Assembly (NCBI RefSeq): GCF_001422815.1
Contig: NZ_LMMP01000050.1
Coordinates: 124,113-188,112, forward strand
Reading direction: 5' to 3'
Origin: Methylobacterium sp. Leaf91
Lineage (GTDB): Bacteria > Pseudomonadota > Alphaproteobacteria > Rhizobiales > Beijerinckiaceae
DNA: 64,000 nt
In this document: positions 12,120 to 21,607 of the stretch, one piece after another
Position numbering within the stretch: the first letter of the stretch is position 1
How the letters are laid out: every line of letters begins with the position of its first letter
Translations under genes and position numbers: made by a program
The notes under the pieces: generated by a model
What the model was told of the DNA's origin: nothing
What the model saw: the letters and a program-made list of their open reading frames with translations, nothing else
Databases searched by the model: none

Positions 12120-13367
12120 GTGACGACCACTTCTCACCGCGTCCGACGTGTCTGGCCGGCCTCTCTGGCTGCTGCCTCCGTCATGGTCGCCCTGTCTGCC
12201 TGCAACCAGAAGCAACAGGCCGCGGCGCCGGTGCCGACCCAGCCGCCGGAAGTCAGTGTCGTCACCGTCCGCGAACAGCCTATTCCCTATGTGCGCGATC
12301 TTCCGGGGCGCGTTGCGCCCCTGCGCATCGCCGAAGTGCGCTCCCGCGTGTCCGGCCTCGTGGTCAAGCGCACGTTCGAGCAGGGCAGCTTGGTCAAGGA
12401 AGGCGACATTCTCTACAAGATCGACCCGGCTCCGTTCGAGGCCGAGCTCGCCAGTGCCGAGGCGGCCCTCGCCCGCACCGAGGCCGCCCAGGTCCTGGCC
12501 GGCCAGCAAGCCGACCGTCTCGAGCAGCTGCTTTCGCGCCAGACCGCCAGCCAGGCGCAGTACGACAGCGCCTATGCCAGCCTGAAACAGGCCCAGGCGG
12601 AGGTGGCCGGCGCCAAGGCCACGCGCGATAGGGCCAAGCTGAACCTCAACTACACCGACGTGCGCGCCCCGATCTCCGGCCGCATCGGTCGTGCGCTTCT
12701 CACCGAGGGTACGCTGGTCGAACAGGGCGCGACCGCGATCCTCGCCACGATCCAGCAGCTCGATCCGATCTACGTGGACATCACCCAGTCGGTCGGTGAG
12801 CTGAACAAGCTGCGCCGCGATCTGGCCAGCGGTGAGCTTTCGCGCCTTTCCAAGGACACCGCCAACGCGCATCTCATCATGGATGACGGCTCACTCTACG
12901 GGTCGGCCGGCAAGGTCCTGTTCTCGGACGTCACCGCCGATCCGAGCACAGGACAGGTCACCCTGCGCGTGCTGTTCCCCAACCCGCATGATGAGCTGTT
13001 TCCGGGCATGTATGTCCGCGCCCGCATCAAGCAGGGCATCGACGCTGATGCCATCGCGGTGCCGCAACAGGCGATCCAGCGCACCAATGACGGTAAGGCC
13101 GAGGTCTGGATCGTCGGCAAAGACGACAAGGTCATGCTCCAGCCGGTGGAGGTTGGCCCGGTCGTCGATTCGAACTGGATCATCCGCGACGGCCTGAAGA
13201 CCGGGGATCGCGTCGTGGTCGAGGGAGTCCAGAAGATCTCGGTCGGGTCGGCTGTGAAGACCGTCGAGCTCAAGGTCGCCTCCGCTCACGCCGAACTGAA
13301 ACCGATCGATACCGACCTCGATGACCGGGCACCCAGCCCGCAGCCCGCCTCGGCGCAGGTGCGCTGA
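12120..13367 (+). CDS. RND efflux periplasmic adaptor (AcrA/MexA type lipoprotein)
   Basis: This 415-residue membrane fusion protein joins an RND pump to an outer-membrane channel. It has a lipoprotein signal with lipobox LSAC (Cys28), a lipoyl/barrel-sandwich part (VSGLVVKRTFEQGSLVKEGD), a coiled-coil hairpin (about 95-165, ASAEAALARTEAAQVL.. to ..AGAKATRDRAKLNLNYTDV), and beta-barrel and membrane-proximal domains (RIKQGIDADAIAVPQQAIQ). The GTG at 12120 is well supported: AGGAG lies 10 bases upstream. The pump gene begins 3 bases after the stop, so the pair is one operon. No TetR regulator or outer-membrane channel gene is adjacent. Confidence 0.94.
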   Translation: MTTTSHRVRRVWPASLAAASVMVALSACNQKQQAAAPVPTQPPEVSVVTVREQPIPYVRDLPGRVAPLRIAEVRSRVSGLVVKRTFEQGSLVKEGDILYKIDPAPFEAELASAEAALARTEAAQVLAGQQADRLEQLLSRQTASQAQYDSAYASLKQAQAEVAGAKATRDRAKLNLNYTDVRAPISGRIGRALLTEGTLVEQGATAILATIQQLDPIYVDITQSVGELNKLRRDLASGELSRLSKDTANAHLIMDDGSLYGSAGKVLFSDVTADPSTGQVTLRVLFPNPHDELFPGMYVRARIKQGIDADAIAVPQQAIQRTNDGKAEVWIVGKDDKVMLQPVEVGPVVDSNWIIRDGLKTGDRVVVEGVQKISVGSAVKTVELKVASAHAELKPIDTDLDDRAPSPQPASAQVR

Positions 13368-13370
13368 GCC

Positions 13371-16300
13371 ATGGCCCGTTTCTTCATCGATCGCCCGATC
13401 TTCGCTTGGGTCGTCGCGCTATTCATCTGCCTGGGCGGAATTCTGTCGATCCCCAGCCTGCCGGTCGCCCAGTATCCGGTCATCGCGCCGCCTTCTATCG
13501 CGCTGTCGACGGCCTATCCCGGCGCGTCGGTCGAGAACCTCTATACCGGCACCACCCGCCTCATCGAGGATGAGCTCAACGGTGCGGCCAACATCCTGAG
13601 CTTCGAATCCGCCAGCGACGCGTTCGGTGTCGTCGAGATCACGGCCCAGTTCCAGCCGGGCACCGATTCGAGCCTCGCCGGCGTCGAAGTGCAGAACCGC
13701 CTCAAGCGCGTCGAAGCCCGTCTCCCGGCCGAAGTGCGCCAGCAGGGGACGCTAGTCGAGGAGGCCTCCGCCGCCACCCTCAACATCATCACGCTGATCT
13801 CGCCCGATAAATCGATGGACGAGATCGCGCTCGGCGACTTCCTCATCCGCAACGTCATCAACGAGATTCGTCGTATCCCCGGCGTGGGCCGCGCGACGCT
13901 CTATTCGACCGAGCGCAGCCTTCGCATCTGGATCGATTCCGACAAGCTGCGCGGCCTGTCGCTGAACGCGTCCGACGTCTCGAAGGCGATCACCAACCAG
14001 AACGTCCAGATCGCATCGGGCGCCGTCGGCGCCATGCCGAGCCCGGCCTCGAACACCGTCAACTTCCCCATTATCGTGAAGGGGCAGATGACGGCGCCGG
14101 AAGAGTTCGGAGCCATCGTGCTGCGCGCCAACCCGGACGGCTCGAACGTGCGCCTGCGCGACATCGCCCGGATCGAGCTCGGCGGCGAGGACTACAAGTT
14201 CACCACCCGCCTGAACGGCGGTGAGGCGGCAGGCATCTCGGTGACCCTGGCGCCCGACGGCAACGCCCTTGAGACCGCCTCCGCCATTCGCGCGAAGATG
14301 GAAGAGCTGTCGCAGTTCTTCCCCTCCAACGTGCAGTGGGACATCCCCTACGACATCACGCCCGCCGTCGAAGCCTCGATCAAGAAGGTGCTGATGACGC
14401 TGGTGGAGGCCGTCATCCTGGTCTTCGTAGTGATGTTCCTCTTCCTCCAGAACATCCGCTACACCCTGATCCCCACCATCGTCGTGCCGATCGCCCTCAT
14501 GGGCACCTGCACGGTGATGCTGCTCGCCGGGTTCTCGGTGAACGTGCTCACCATGTTCGGCATGGTGCTGGCCATCGGCATCCTCGTCGACGACGCCATC
14601 GTGGTCGTCGAGAATGTCGAGCGCATCATGAACGAGGAAGGGCTGTCTCCGAAGGAGGCGACCCGCAAGGCGATGAGCCAGATCACCGGCGCCATCATCG
14701 GCATCACCCTGGTGCTCATCGCGGTCTTCATCCCGATGGCGTTCTTCCCGGGCTCGGTGGGCATCATCTATCGTCAGTTCTCCATCGCGATGGTGACGTC
14801 CATCGGCTTCTCGGCGCTGCTCGCGCTGACGCTGACGCCCGCTCTCTGCGCCACCCTCCTCAAGCCCATCGAGAAGGGACACGGCCATTCCAAGGGCGGC
14901 GTGTTCGGCTGGTTCAACCGGGTCGTCGACCGGGAGACCGCGCGCTACGGGCGCGGCGTCGCGGGGATGATCAAGCGGTCCGGCCGGGTGATGATGGTCT
15001 ATCTCGCCCTCGTCATCGGCCTCGGCTTCGCCTTCGTGCGGATGCCGGAAGGCTTCCTGCCGGTGGAGGACCAGGGCTTCTTCACCGTGGATATCCAGAC
15101 ACCGCCCGGCTCGTCGTTCAACCGCACGCTGAAAGCCGTGAAGGCGGTGGAAGAGCATCTCCTTGCGCAGCCCGGCGTCGCCACGGTGACGATCGTCAAC
15201 GGCTTCTCGTTCTCCGGCCAGGGCCAGGTGACCAGCCAGGCCTTCGTGACCTTGAAGCCATGGGGTGAGCGCGACGCCGCGAACTCGGCGGCTGCCCTCG
15301 TGGAGGGCACCAACAAGGCGCTGTCCAGCTACAAGGACGCGGTGATTCAGGCTCTGGAGCCGCCGCCCATAGACAATCTCGGCAACGCCTCGGGCTTCAG
15401 CTTCCGCCTGCAGGACCGTGCGCAGAAAGGCTATTCGGCCTTGATGGCGGCCCAGGAGCAGTTGCTCTCCCTCGCCAAGAAAAGCCCGATCCTGCAGAAG
15501 GTCTATGTCGAGGGCCTGCCGCCTGCGCCTCAGGCGGAACTCGTCATCGACCGTGAGAAGGCGGCGGCACTGGGTGTCGATTTCGAGGAGATCAACAACA
15601 CGATCCAGGTCAATCTCGGTTCGGTCTACACCAACGACTTCCCGAACCGGGGCAAGATGCAGCGCGTCATCGTGCAGGCGGAGGACAGCCAGCGCCTGAA
15701 GGCAGCCGATTTGCTGAATTACGGCGTCAAGAACAGCCAGGGCACGATGGTGCCGATGTCGTCCTTCGCCGACCTCAAATGGAGCGTCGGCCCAGCCCAG
15801 ATCATCGGCTTCAACGGCTATCAGTCGGTGCGCATCACCGGTGAACCGGCACCTGGCTATACGTCCGGCGACACCATCGCCGAGATGGAGCGCCTGATGC
15901 AGCAATTGCCGAAGGGCTTCGGCTATGTCTGGACCGGTCAGTCGCTGCAGGAGAAACAGGCGGGAAGCCAGGCGACCCTGCTCCTCGCCCTGTCGATCCT
16001 GATCGTGTTCCTATGCCTCGCGGCGCTTTACGAAAGCTGGTCGATCCCGTTCTCGGTGCTGCTGGTCATCCCGCTCGGCGTCATCGGCTCGGTGGCGGCC
16101 GTCTACCTCCGCGGGCTGCCCAACGACGTGTATTTCAAGATCGGCCTCATCACGATCATCGGTCTCTCGGCCAAGAACGCGATCCTGATCGTGGAATTCG
16201 CCAAGGATCTCTGGAAGCCGGGTAAATCGCTCGTCGATGCGACCATCGAGGCATCGACGCTCCGCTTCCGACCGATCGTCATGACCTCGCTGGCCTTCAT

Positions 16301-16532
16301 CTTCGGTGTGGTGCCCCTGGCCATCGCCTCGGGCGCAGCGTCGAAGAGCCAGCAGGCCATCGGTACCGGCGTGCTCGGCGGCATGATCTCTGCGACGATC
16401 CTGGCGGTTCTGTTCGTGCCGGTCTTCTTCGTCTTCATCATGCGCCTGTTCAAGACGAAGCCGGTGGAGCACGAGCCGAAGGCGGCCGAGGCGGGCTCCA
16501 TGCCATCGAGCCATCACGCACCGGCGGAATAG
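13371..16532 (+). CDS. RND multidrug efflux permease (AcrB/HAE1 family)
   Basis: This 1053-residue proton-driven inner-membrane pump has the standard plan of 12 membrane segments and two large periplasmic loops. The N-terminus MARFFIDRPIFAWVVALFI is typical. TM4 carries the paired acidic residues of the proton relay (GILVDDAIVVVENVERIM), and TM10 has GLSAKNAILIVEFAKDL with the conserved Lys. Length matches AcrB (about 1050). It is coupled to the adaptor gene (3-base gap). The substrate range cannot be read from sequence. The gene ends just before two consecutive strong hairpins. Confidence 0.96.
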   Translation: MARFFIDRPIFAWVVALFICLGGILSIPSLPVAQYPVIAPPSIALSTAYPGASVENLYTGTTRLIEDELNGAANILSFESASDAFGVVEITAQFQPGTDSSLAGVEVQNRLKRVEARLPAEVRQQGTLVEEASAATLNIITLISPDKSMDEIALGDFLIRNVINEIRRIPGVGRATLYSTERSLRIWIDSDKLRGLSLNASDVSKAITNQNVQIASGAVGAMPSPASNTVNFPIIVKGQMTAPEEFGAIVLRANPDGSNVRLRDIARIELGGEDYKFTTRLNGGEAAGISVTLAPDGNALETASAIRAKMEELSQFFPSNVQWDIPYDITPAVEASIKKVLMTLVEAVILVFVVMFLFLQNIRYTLIPTIVVPIALMGTCTVMLLAGFSVNVLTMFGMVLAIGILVDDAIVVVENVERIMNEEGLSPKEATRKAMSQITGAIIGITLVLIAVFIPMAFFPGSVGIIYRQFSIAMVTSIGFSALLALTLTPALCATLLKPIEKGHGHSKGGVFGWFNRVVDRETARYGRGVAGMIKRSGRVMMVYLALVIGLGFAFVRMPEGFLPVEDQGFFTVDIQTPPGSSFNRTLKAVKAVEEHLLAQPGVATVTIVNGFSFSGQGQVTSQAFVTLKPWGERDAANSAAALVEGTNKALSSYKDAVIQALEPPPIDNLGNASGFSFRLQDRAQKGYSALMAAQEQLLSLAKKSPILQKVYVEGLPPAPQAELVIDREKAAALGVDFEEINNTIQVNLGSVYTNDFPNRGKMQRVIVQAEDSQRLKAADLLNYGVKNSQGTMVPMSSFADLKWSVGPAQIIGFNGYQSVRITGEPAPGYTSGDTIAEMERLMQQLPKGFGYVWTGQSLQEKQAGSQATLLLALSILIVFLCLAALYESWSIPFSVLLVIPLGVIGSVAAVYLRGLPNDVYFKIGLITIIGLSAKNAILIVEFAKDLWKPGKSLVDATIEASTLRFRPIVMTSLAFIFGVVPLAIASGAASKSQQAIGTGVLGGMISATILAVLFVPVFFVFIMRLFKTKPVEHEPKAAEAGSMPSSHHAPAE

Positions 16533-16536
16533 AAGC

Positions 16537-16626
16537 GGTTCCTCTTCCTCACCTCTGGGGAAGAGGAACCTTCAAACGAAAAAGGCCTGGAACCGGGGAG
16601 AACCCGGTTCCAGGCCTTTTTCGTTT
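16537..16626. terminator. Tandem hairpins between RND pump and convergent mcd
   Basis: The first hairpin has a perfect 12-bp stem GGTTCCTCTTCC/GGAAGAGGAACC (16537-16548 with 16559-16570). The second has a perfect 24-bp stem (16574-16597 with 16603-16626, loop GAGAA) whose ends are AAACGAAAAAGG and CCTTTTTCGTTT. It therefore gives a T-rich tail in both directions and should terminate both convergent genes. A perfect 24-bp stem is longer than a normal intrinsic terminator needs. Confidence 0.92.
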
Positions 16627-16682
16627 GGATACCCCGCCGCGACCGGGCTGAACGCCCGGCCGCCGTTTTATGGCGAGGAGGC

Positions 16683-18365
16683 TCAGGCGGTTTCGAGAAG
16701 CCGGCGGGCGATGACCTGGGCCTGGATCTCGGCGGCGCCCTCGAAGATCGAGAGGATGCGCGCGTCGCAGAGGACGCGGCTGACGGCGTATTCCAGCGCG
16801 AAGCCGTTGCCGCCATGGATCTGCAGGGCGTTGTCGGCCGCCGCCCAGGCGACGCGCGCGCCGAGCAGCTTCGCCATCCCGGCCTCGAGGTCACAGCGCT
16901 TGCCCTCGTCCTTCTCGCGGGCGGAGAAGTAGGTGAGCTGGCGGGCGATGTTGATCTCCACCGCCATCATGGCGATCTTGTCGGCGACGCGGGGGAAGTT
17001 GATCAGCGCCTTGCCGAACTGCACCCGGTCCTCGGCGTAGCGGAGACCGAGGTCGAGGGCGTTCTGCGCCACGCCGATGGCGCGAGCTGCCGTCTGGATG
17101 CGGGCGGATTCGAAGGTCTGCATGAGCTGGGTGAAGCCCTTGCCCTCGACTTCGCCGAGAAGGTTGGCCGCCGGCACTTCGAAATTGTCGAAGGCGAGCT
17201 CGTATTCCTTCATGCCGCGATAGCCGAGGACGTGGATCTCGCCGCCGGACAGGCCGGCCACCGGGAAGGGATCCTCATCGGTGCCGCGGGGCTTCTCGGC
17301 GACGAGGAGCGACAGGCCCCTGTGACCCTTCTCTTCGGGCTTGGTGCGCACGAGACAGGTCATGATGTCGGCGCGGACCGGGTGCGTGATCCAGGTCTTG
17401 TTGCCCGAAATCTTCCAGACGTCGCCGTCCTTCACCGCCTTGGTGCGGAGGGACGCGAGGTCGGAGCCGGTATTCGGCTCAGTGAACACGGCGGTGGGGA
17501 GGGTATCGCCCGACGCGATGCCGGGCAGGAAGCGGTGCTTCTGCTCCTCGGTGCCGCCGCACAGGATGAGCTCGGCCGCGATCTCCGAGCGGGTACCGAG
17601 CGAGCCGACGCCGATATAGGCGCGGGACAGTTCCTCGGAGACGACGCACATGGAGATCTTGGGCAGGCCCATGCCGCCGTATTCCTCTGGGATCGTCAGG
17701 CCGAAGACGCCGAGCTCGGCCATCTTGGTGACGATCTCCATCGGGATGTAGGCGTTCTGGCTGTGCCACTCATGGGCGTGCGGCACGACCTCGGCGAGGC
17801 CGAAGCGGCGCATCTCGGAGCGGATCGCCTCCATGTCCTCGTCGAGGCCGGACTTGCCGATGGTGGCCGAGCCACCGTTGTCGCGGATGCGAGCGACCAA
17901 TGCGGCGCGGTTGGCCGCCGTATTGCCCTCCGCGATCATGGCCTCGACGGCGTCCGTCCGGAACTTCGCGATCTCGCGGGCGGAGAGACCGAGCGAGCCG
18001 GTGACGCGCACGATCTCGCCCTGGCTCATGGGAATGCCCGAGAACATCTGGTCGAGATATTCGCCGATGCCGATCTTCACGAGGAGCGCCTCGGTCTCCC
18101 CGAATTCGCCGGCTTCGGTCAGGCGCGCTGCGTAGGCGCCGAGTTCGCGAACACCTTCGGCATAGGTGGCGAGCCAGGCGAGGCCATGGGCGGCATGCTG
18201 CTCGGCCTCAAGCTTCTCAGGCGAGATCTTCCCATCGGCGGAGAGAACCTTCGCGCGAACGCGGCGGGTCGCCTCGGCGACGAGGGCCTTGGCAGCTTCG
18301 CCGGCGCCCTGGGCGAGGGTCAGGAGATCCTGCGGTTCGGTGGAGACGGCCGGGGAAGCGGACAT
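16683..18365 (-). CDS. mcd: (2S)-Methylsuccinyl-CoA dehydrogenase
   Basis: This 560-residue flavoprotein of the acyl-CoA dehydrogenase superfamily has an N-terminal extension of about 150 residues before the usual fold, as in methylsuccinyl-CoA dehydrogenase (Mcd; called Ibd2 in Methylorubrum extorquens). It oxidises (2S)-methylsuccinyl-CoA to mesaconyl-CoA in the ethylmalonyl-CoA pathway. Signatures are AVFTEPNTGSDLASLRTKAV, SGNKTWITHPVRADI, RVQFGKALINFPRVADKIA and QIHGGNGFALEYAVSRVLCD. The next pathway enzyme is at 8658-9704. It is convergent with the RND pump across the tandem hairpins. The 190 bases upstream, to the EamA gene, hold no recognised element. Confidence 0.9.
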   Translation of the reverse strand: MSASPAVSTEPQDLLTLAQGAGEAAKALVAEATRRVRAKVLSADGKISPEKLEAEQHAAHGLAWLATYAEGVRELGAYAARLTEAGEFGETEALLVKIGIGEYLDQMFSGIPMSQGEIVRVTGSLGLSAREIAKFRTDAVEAMIAEGNTAANRAALVARIRDNGGSATIGKSGLDEDMEAIRSEMRRFGLAEVVPHAHEWHSQNAYIPMEIVTKMAELGVFGLTIPEEYGGMGLPKISMCVVSEELSRAYIGVGSLGTRSEIAAELILCGGTEEQKHRFLPGIASGDTLPTAVFTEPNTGSDLASLRTKAVKDGDVWKISGNKTWITHPVRADIMTCLVRTKPEEKGHRGLSLLVAEKPRGTDEDPFPVAGLSGGEIHVLGYRGMKEYELAFDNFEVPAANLLGEVEGKGFTQLMQTFESARIQTAARAIGVAQNALDLGLRYAEDRVQFGKALINFPRVADKIAMMAVEINIARQLTYFSAREKDEGKRCDLEAGMAKLLGARVAWAAADNALQIHGGNGFALEYAVSRVLCDARILSIFEGAAEIQAQVIARRLLETA

Positions 18366-18555
18366 GGTTCGAATCTCTCAAATCAGAATGAGGGTTGGCG
18401 CTCATTATAGGCAGGTTTGCCAAGTCTGTAGAGGCGTCTCGCCGCAGCGCGGCACTATCCCGCCTGAATTCATTATTTCTTGCCGCGGAAAGCCTGGTTT
18501 TGCTCGACAAAACCAGGAGAGCTGAATTTTATTGAGAGATGAATCAAAGAAAAAC

Positions 18556-19455
18556 TTATCTTCGGCTGGCGACCGCGACCCCAATCGTGGCCACGGCCAT
18601 GCCGGCCATCTGGATCGGGGCCAGTGTCTCGCCGAACAGGAGATAGGCCATCGCCGCCGAGACCGGGGGGACCAGGAAGAGCAGGGAGGCGACGCCGGCC
18701 ACCTCGCCGCGCCGGATCAGGGCCAGAAGAAGCAGGATGCCCGCCACCGAATTCACGAAGATCGACCAGGCCAGTCCGCCCCAGAGCGGCAGGGACGCGT
18801 CGAAACGGCCGGTGCCGAACAGAAGCGCCGCCGGCACGGCGAGGAGCGTCGCCCCGACGAACTGGATCGCCGCATTCGGCAGCAATTCGGCCTGTCCCGC
18901 ACGACTCTTCTGCCACAGCGTGCCGATCGTCATCGCCACCATGGCACCGAGGCAGGCGAGAAGCGGAAGTGCCGGGATGCCGGATGCGTCTGCAGCACCG
19001 ATTTTCGGGGCGAGGACGAGAAGTGCCCCGGCAAAGCCCGTGGCGATCCCGATCCAGCGACGCGGGCTGACGATTTCACCGAGGAATGGACGCGCCATCG
19101 CCGCCGTCAGCAGGGGCTGGAGACTGCCGACCAGGGCAGCGATGCCCGATGGCAGGCCGCGCTCCACCGACCAGAATACGCCGATGACGTAGATGCCCTG
19201 CATCAGCACGCCGGCAACCAGGGCATCGCGCCATCCTGCCCGGCTGCGCGGCCATCTCGCGCCGAGGCCGAGGGTGATGGCGGTCAGGACGATGGCGACG
19301 CCGACGAGTCGGATGGCGACGAAGGTGAAGGCCTCCGCATGGGGCGCCACGAAACGCGCGGCGACGAAGCCCGATGCCCAGATCAGGACGAAGACCGACG
19401 AGACCACCGAAGCGGGCACGGTACGGGTTGAGGAAGCCGGTGCATCGACTGACAT
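18556..19455 (-). CDS. EamA/DMT family transporter
   Basis: This 299-residue inner-membrane protein has about ten hydrophobic segments arranged as two EamA repeats (VFVLIWASGFVAARFVAPHA near the start; PVSAAMAYLLFGETLAPIQM near the end). The drug/metabolite transporter superfamily exports amino acids, metabolites or drugs; the substrate is not predictable here. I placed the start at the ATG at 19455 (MSVDAPASSTRTVP), 20-odd residues before the first helix. Longer frames upstream add a Cys/Arg-rich leader with no family likeness. It is divergent from a BrkB/YihY gene. Confidence 0.88.
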   Translation of the reverse strand: MSVDAPASSTRTVPASVVSSVFVLIWASGFVAARFVAPHAEAFTFVAIRLVGVAIVLTAITLGLGARWPRSRAGWRDALVAGVLMQGIYVIGVFWSVERGLPSGIAALVGSLQPLLTAAMARPFLGEIVSPRRWIGIATGFAGALLVLAPKIGAADASGIPALPLLACLGAMVAMTIGTLWQKSRAGQAELLPNAAIQFVGATLLAVPAALLFGTGRFDASLPLWGGLAWSIFVNSVAGILLLLALIRRGEVAGVASLLFLVPPVSAAMAYLLFGETLAPIQMAGMAVATIGVAVASRR

Positions 19456-19622
19456 GACGGTGGCGCAGGCAACACACCGAACCGCCGAACACAAGTCGCA
19501 TTGATGGCGGGCGGCATTGCATCGATCGGACGATCGCCCTGGACGTTGCGCCATCGCCCAGCCTCGCGTTTAGACAGACGGGTCGACGAGTCCCCCCAGT
19601 CACGAGAAGCGCCCCACCTGCC

Positions 19623-20507
19623 GTGAGCCGTCTCCGCAACAGTGCCAACATCGCCAGCCTCGCCGCCCAGCGCTTCGTTGCCCATGACGGCTGGGCGATC
19701 GCGAGCCATATCGCTCTCTCGATCCTGACGTCGCTGTTTCCCTTCCTGATCCTGCTCGCCGCCTTGGCCGGTCTGCTTGGGACCAAGTCGCTGGCCGACG
19801 AGGCGGGCGACCTGATTTTCGAGGCTTGGCCGCGCGAGGTGGCGAAACCCATCGCGAGTGAGGTTCACCGTGTGCTCACCGAGCAACGTGGCGGCGTGCT
19901 CACCATCGGCGCGCTGCTCGCCCTCTACTTCTCGTCCTCTGGAGTGGAGAGCCTCAGGGTGGGGCTCAACCGCGCCTACGGCCTGCGCGAGATCCGGCCC
20001 TGGTGGCTCACCCGACTCGAATCCATCGGTTACGTCGTCTGCGGGGCCTTCGCCATGCTCGCCTTCGCGCTGCTCGTCGTCCTGGGGCCGTTGATCTGGC
20101 GTCGTATCATCAACGTGGCGCCTGGGCTCGAACCACTGAGCCTCACTGTGGCTATCGGGCGGATCGCGATCACGGCCTTCCTGCTCGCCACGGTCCTGGT
20201 CATTGCCCATAAATTCGTGGCTGCGGGCCGTCGCGCCATCCTGTCGGTCTTGCCCGGCGTTGCCGTGACGCTGGTCCTCTGGTTTCTCGCCGGACTCGGG
20301 TTCGGCTTCTACCTCGATCGGTTCTCGGCCGCCTACGCCTCGACCTATGGCGGATTGGCCACCGCGATGGTGTTCCTGGTCTTCCTCTACTGGCTAGCCG
20401 CGATGTTCCTCTTCGGCGGTGAAATCAATGGCACCGTCATTGCAGCGCGGCGGCAGCGGCTGCAGGCCCGGATGTTGGCCAAGCAGGCCGAGGCGCGCCG
20501 GCAATGA
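19623..20507 (+). CDS. YihY/BrkB family inner-membrane protein
   Basis: This 294-residue protein has about six membrane segments and the YihY/BrkB pattern: SILTSLFPFLILLAALAGL, then GALLALYFSSSGVESLRVGL and AYASTYGGLATAMVFLVFLY. The family was once labelled ribonuclease BN; that was an error, and the real role is probably transport or envelope-related. The GTG start at 19623 is the only start giving the normal N-terminus (SRLRNSANIASLAAQRFVAH). The C-terminal tail after the last helix is basic and cytoplasmic. The next gene starts 123 bases downstream on the same strand. Confidence 0.88.
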   Translation: MSRLRNSANIASLAAQRFVAHDGWAIASHIALSILTSLFPFLILLAALAGLLGTKSLADEAGDLIFEAWPREVAKPIASEVHRVLTEQRGGVLTIGALLALYFSSSGVESLRVGLNRAYGLREIRPWWLTRLESIGYVVCGAFAMLAFALLVVLGPLIWRRIINVAPGLEPLSLTVAIGRIAITAFLLATVLVIAHKFVAAGRRAILSVLPGVAVTLVLWFLAGLGFGFYLDRFSAAYASTYGGLATAMVFLVFLYWLAAMFLFGGEINGTVIAARRQRLQARMLAKQAEARRQ

Positions 20508-20630
20508 AGCGGAGTGTCGCGACCTGCATGCTGACATCCACCTGTGACCTTCGCGGCCTATGCCGAACGGTCTCGCGCGGGCATGAGGGCGGCAGGGCTG
20601 GCGCGACGGTCGGTCGGAGGTTCAACGGTA

Positions 20631-21458
20631 ATGCGCATCAGGTTCGGCTGCGAGATGGGCTACGACTTCGCCTATCCTACTCCGATGATCGCTCGATTGA
20701 CGGCGCATCCGAGCCGGTTCGCTGGAGCGATGGAGCCGGACAGCCTGGCCATCGGCCCGGAGACGCCGCACGAAGTGTTCATCGACGATTTCGGTAACCG
20801 CTGCTGCCGCCTCGTGGCACCGGCGGGGGCGGTGACCCTTTCGGTGGAGGGATGGCTCGACGATGATGGCGATCTCGATCCGGTCGTGCCGCAAGCGATC
20901 CAGCATCCCATCGAGGACTTGCCCCTGGAGGCCCTGCCCTTCCTCGTGGCGAGCCGCTACTGCGAATCCGATTTGCTCTCGAACGAAGCGTGGCGCCTGT
21001 TCGGCGATGTCACGCCCGGCTGGGCACGCGCTCAGGCGGTCTGCGATTGGGTCCACGGCCATATCAGCTTCGGCTACGGCTATTCGAATGTGGACCGCAC
21101 CGCTGCCGATGCCCTCGCCGTAGGGCGCGGAGTCTGTCGCGACTACGCTCACCTGTTCGTGGCGTTCTGCCGTGGCCTGAACATGCCGACGCGTTACTGC
21201 ACCGGCTATCTCAGTTTCATCGGCGAACCCGAGCCGCATGCGCCCGGGGATTTCGCCGCCTGGACCGAAGTCTATCTCGGTGGCGCCTGGCATGTCTTCG
21301 ACCCGCGCAACAACGCCCCGCGCCGTGGTCGTATCCTGGTTGCCCGCGGACGAGATGCGGCGGACGTCCCGCTGACCCATACGTTCGGAACGAACGTCCT
21401 GACGAAGTTCAAGGTGTGGGCCGAGGAGGACATGGGCGACGCCCACCCCCGCAGATAG
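20631..21458 (+). CDS. Transglutaminase-like cysteine protease-fold protein
   Basis: This 275-residue protein has a bacterial transglutaminase N-terminal beta-domain (about 1-125) and a transglutaminase-like core. The catalytic Cys is in AVGRGVCRDYAHLFVAFCRG and the His/Asp pair lies around WHVFDPRNNAPRRGRILVAR. Bacterial proteins of this kind are predicted peptidases or amidotransferases of unknown substrate. The ATG at 20631 is chosen because GGAGG lies 10 bases before it; the open frame extends further upstream without a ribosome site. No signal peptide is evident, so it is probably cytoplasmic. Confidence 0.87.
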   Translation: MRIRFGCEMGYDFAYPTPMIARLTAHPSRFAGAMEPDSLAIGPETPHEVFIDDFGNRCCRLVAPAGAVTLSVEGWLDDDGDLDPVVPQAIQHPIEDLPLEALPFLVASRYCESDLLSNEAWRLFGDVTPGWARAQAVCDWVHGHISFGYGYSNVDRTAADALAVGRGVCRDYAHLFVAFCRGLNMPTRYCTGYLSFIGEPEPHAPGDFAAWTEVYLGGAWHVFDPRNNAPRRGRILVARGRDAADVPLTHTFGTNVLTKFKVWAEEDMGDAHPRR

Positions 21459-21574
21459 GAGGGTGTCAATGAACCTTCCTCCCGTCCGCGGAAGAAGGGC
21501 ATACACGCAGTTGGCTCGATGAGGGTCGCGCAACCTCCTGCGAGATCACCCCCGTCACCGCCTGATCGGTAGTG

Positions 21575-21602
21575 ACCCTCCCCGACGAGGGGGGAGGGTT
21601 TT
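21575..21602 (+). terminator. Intrinsic terminator after the transglutaminase-like gene
   Basis: The hairpin ACCCTCCCC-GACGA-GGGGGGAGGGT is followed by TTTTCT on the plus strand. It is placed to stop transcription of the transglutaminase-like gene before the convergent ABC transporter gene. The stem sequence resembles the arms of the palindromic repeat inside urea carboxylase. Confidence 0.75.
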
Positions 21603-21607
21603 CTCCG

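Noticed and set aside
12057..12872. Minus-strand frame opposite the RND adaptor gene
   Set aside because: It is the antisense of a clear adaptor gene with lipobox and coiled coil.
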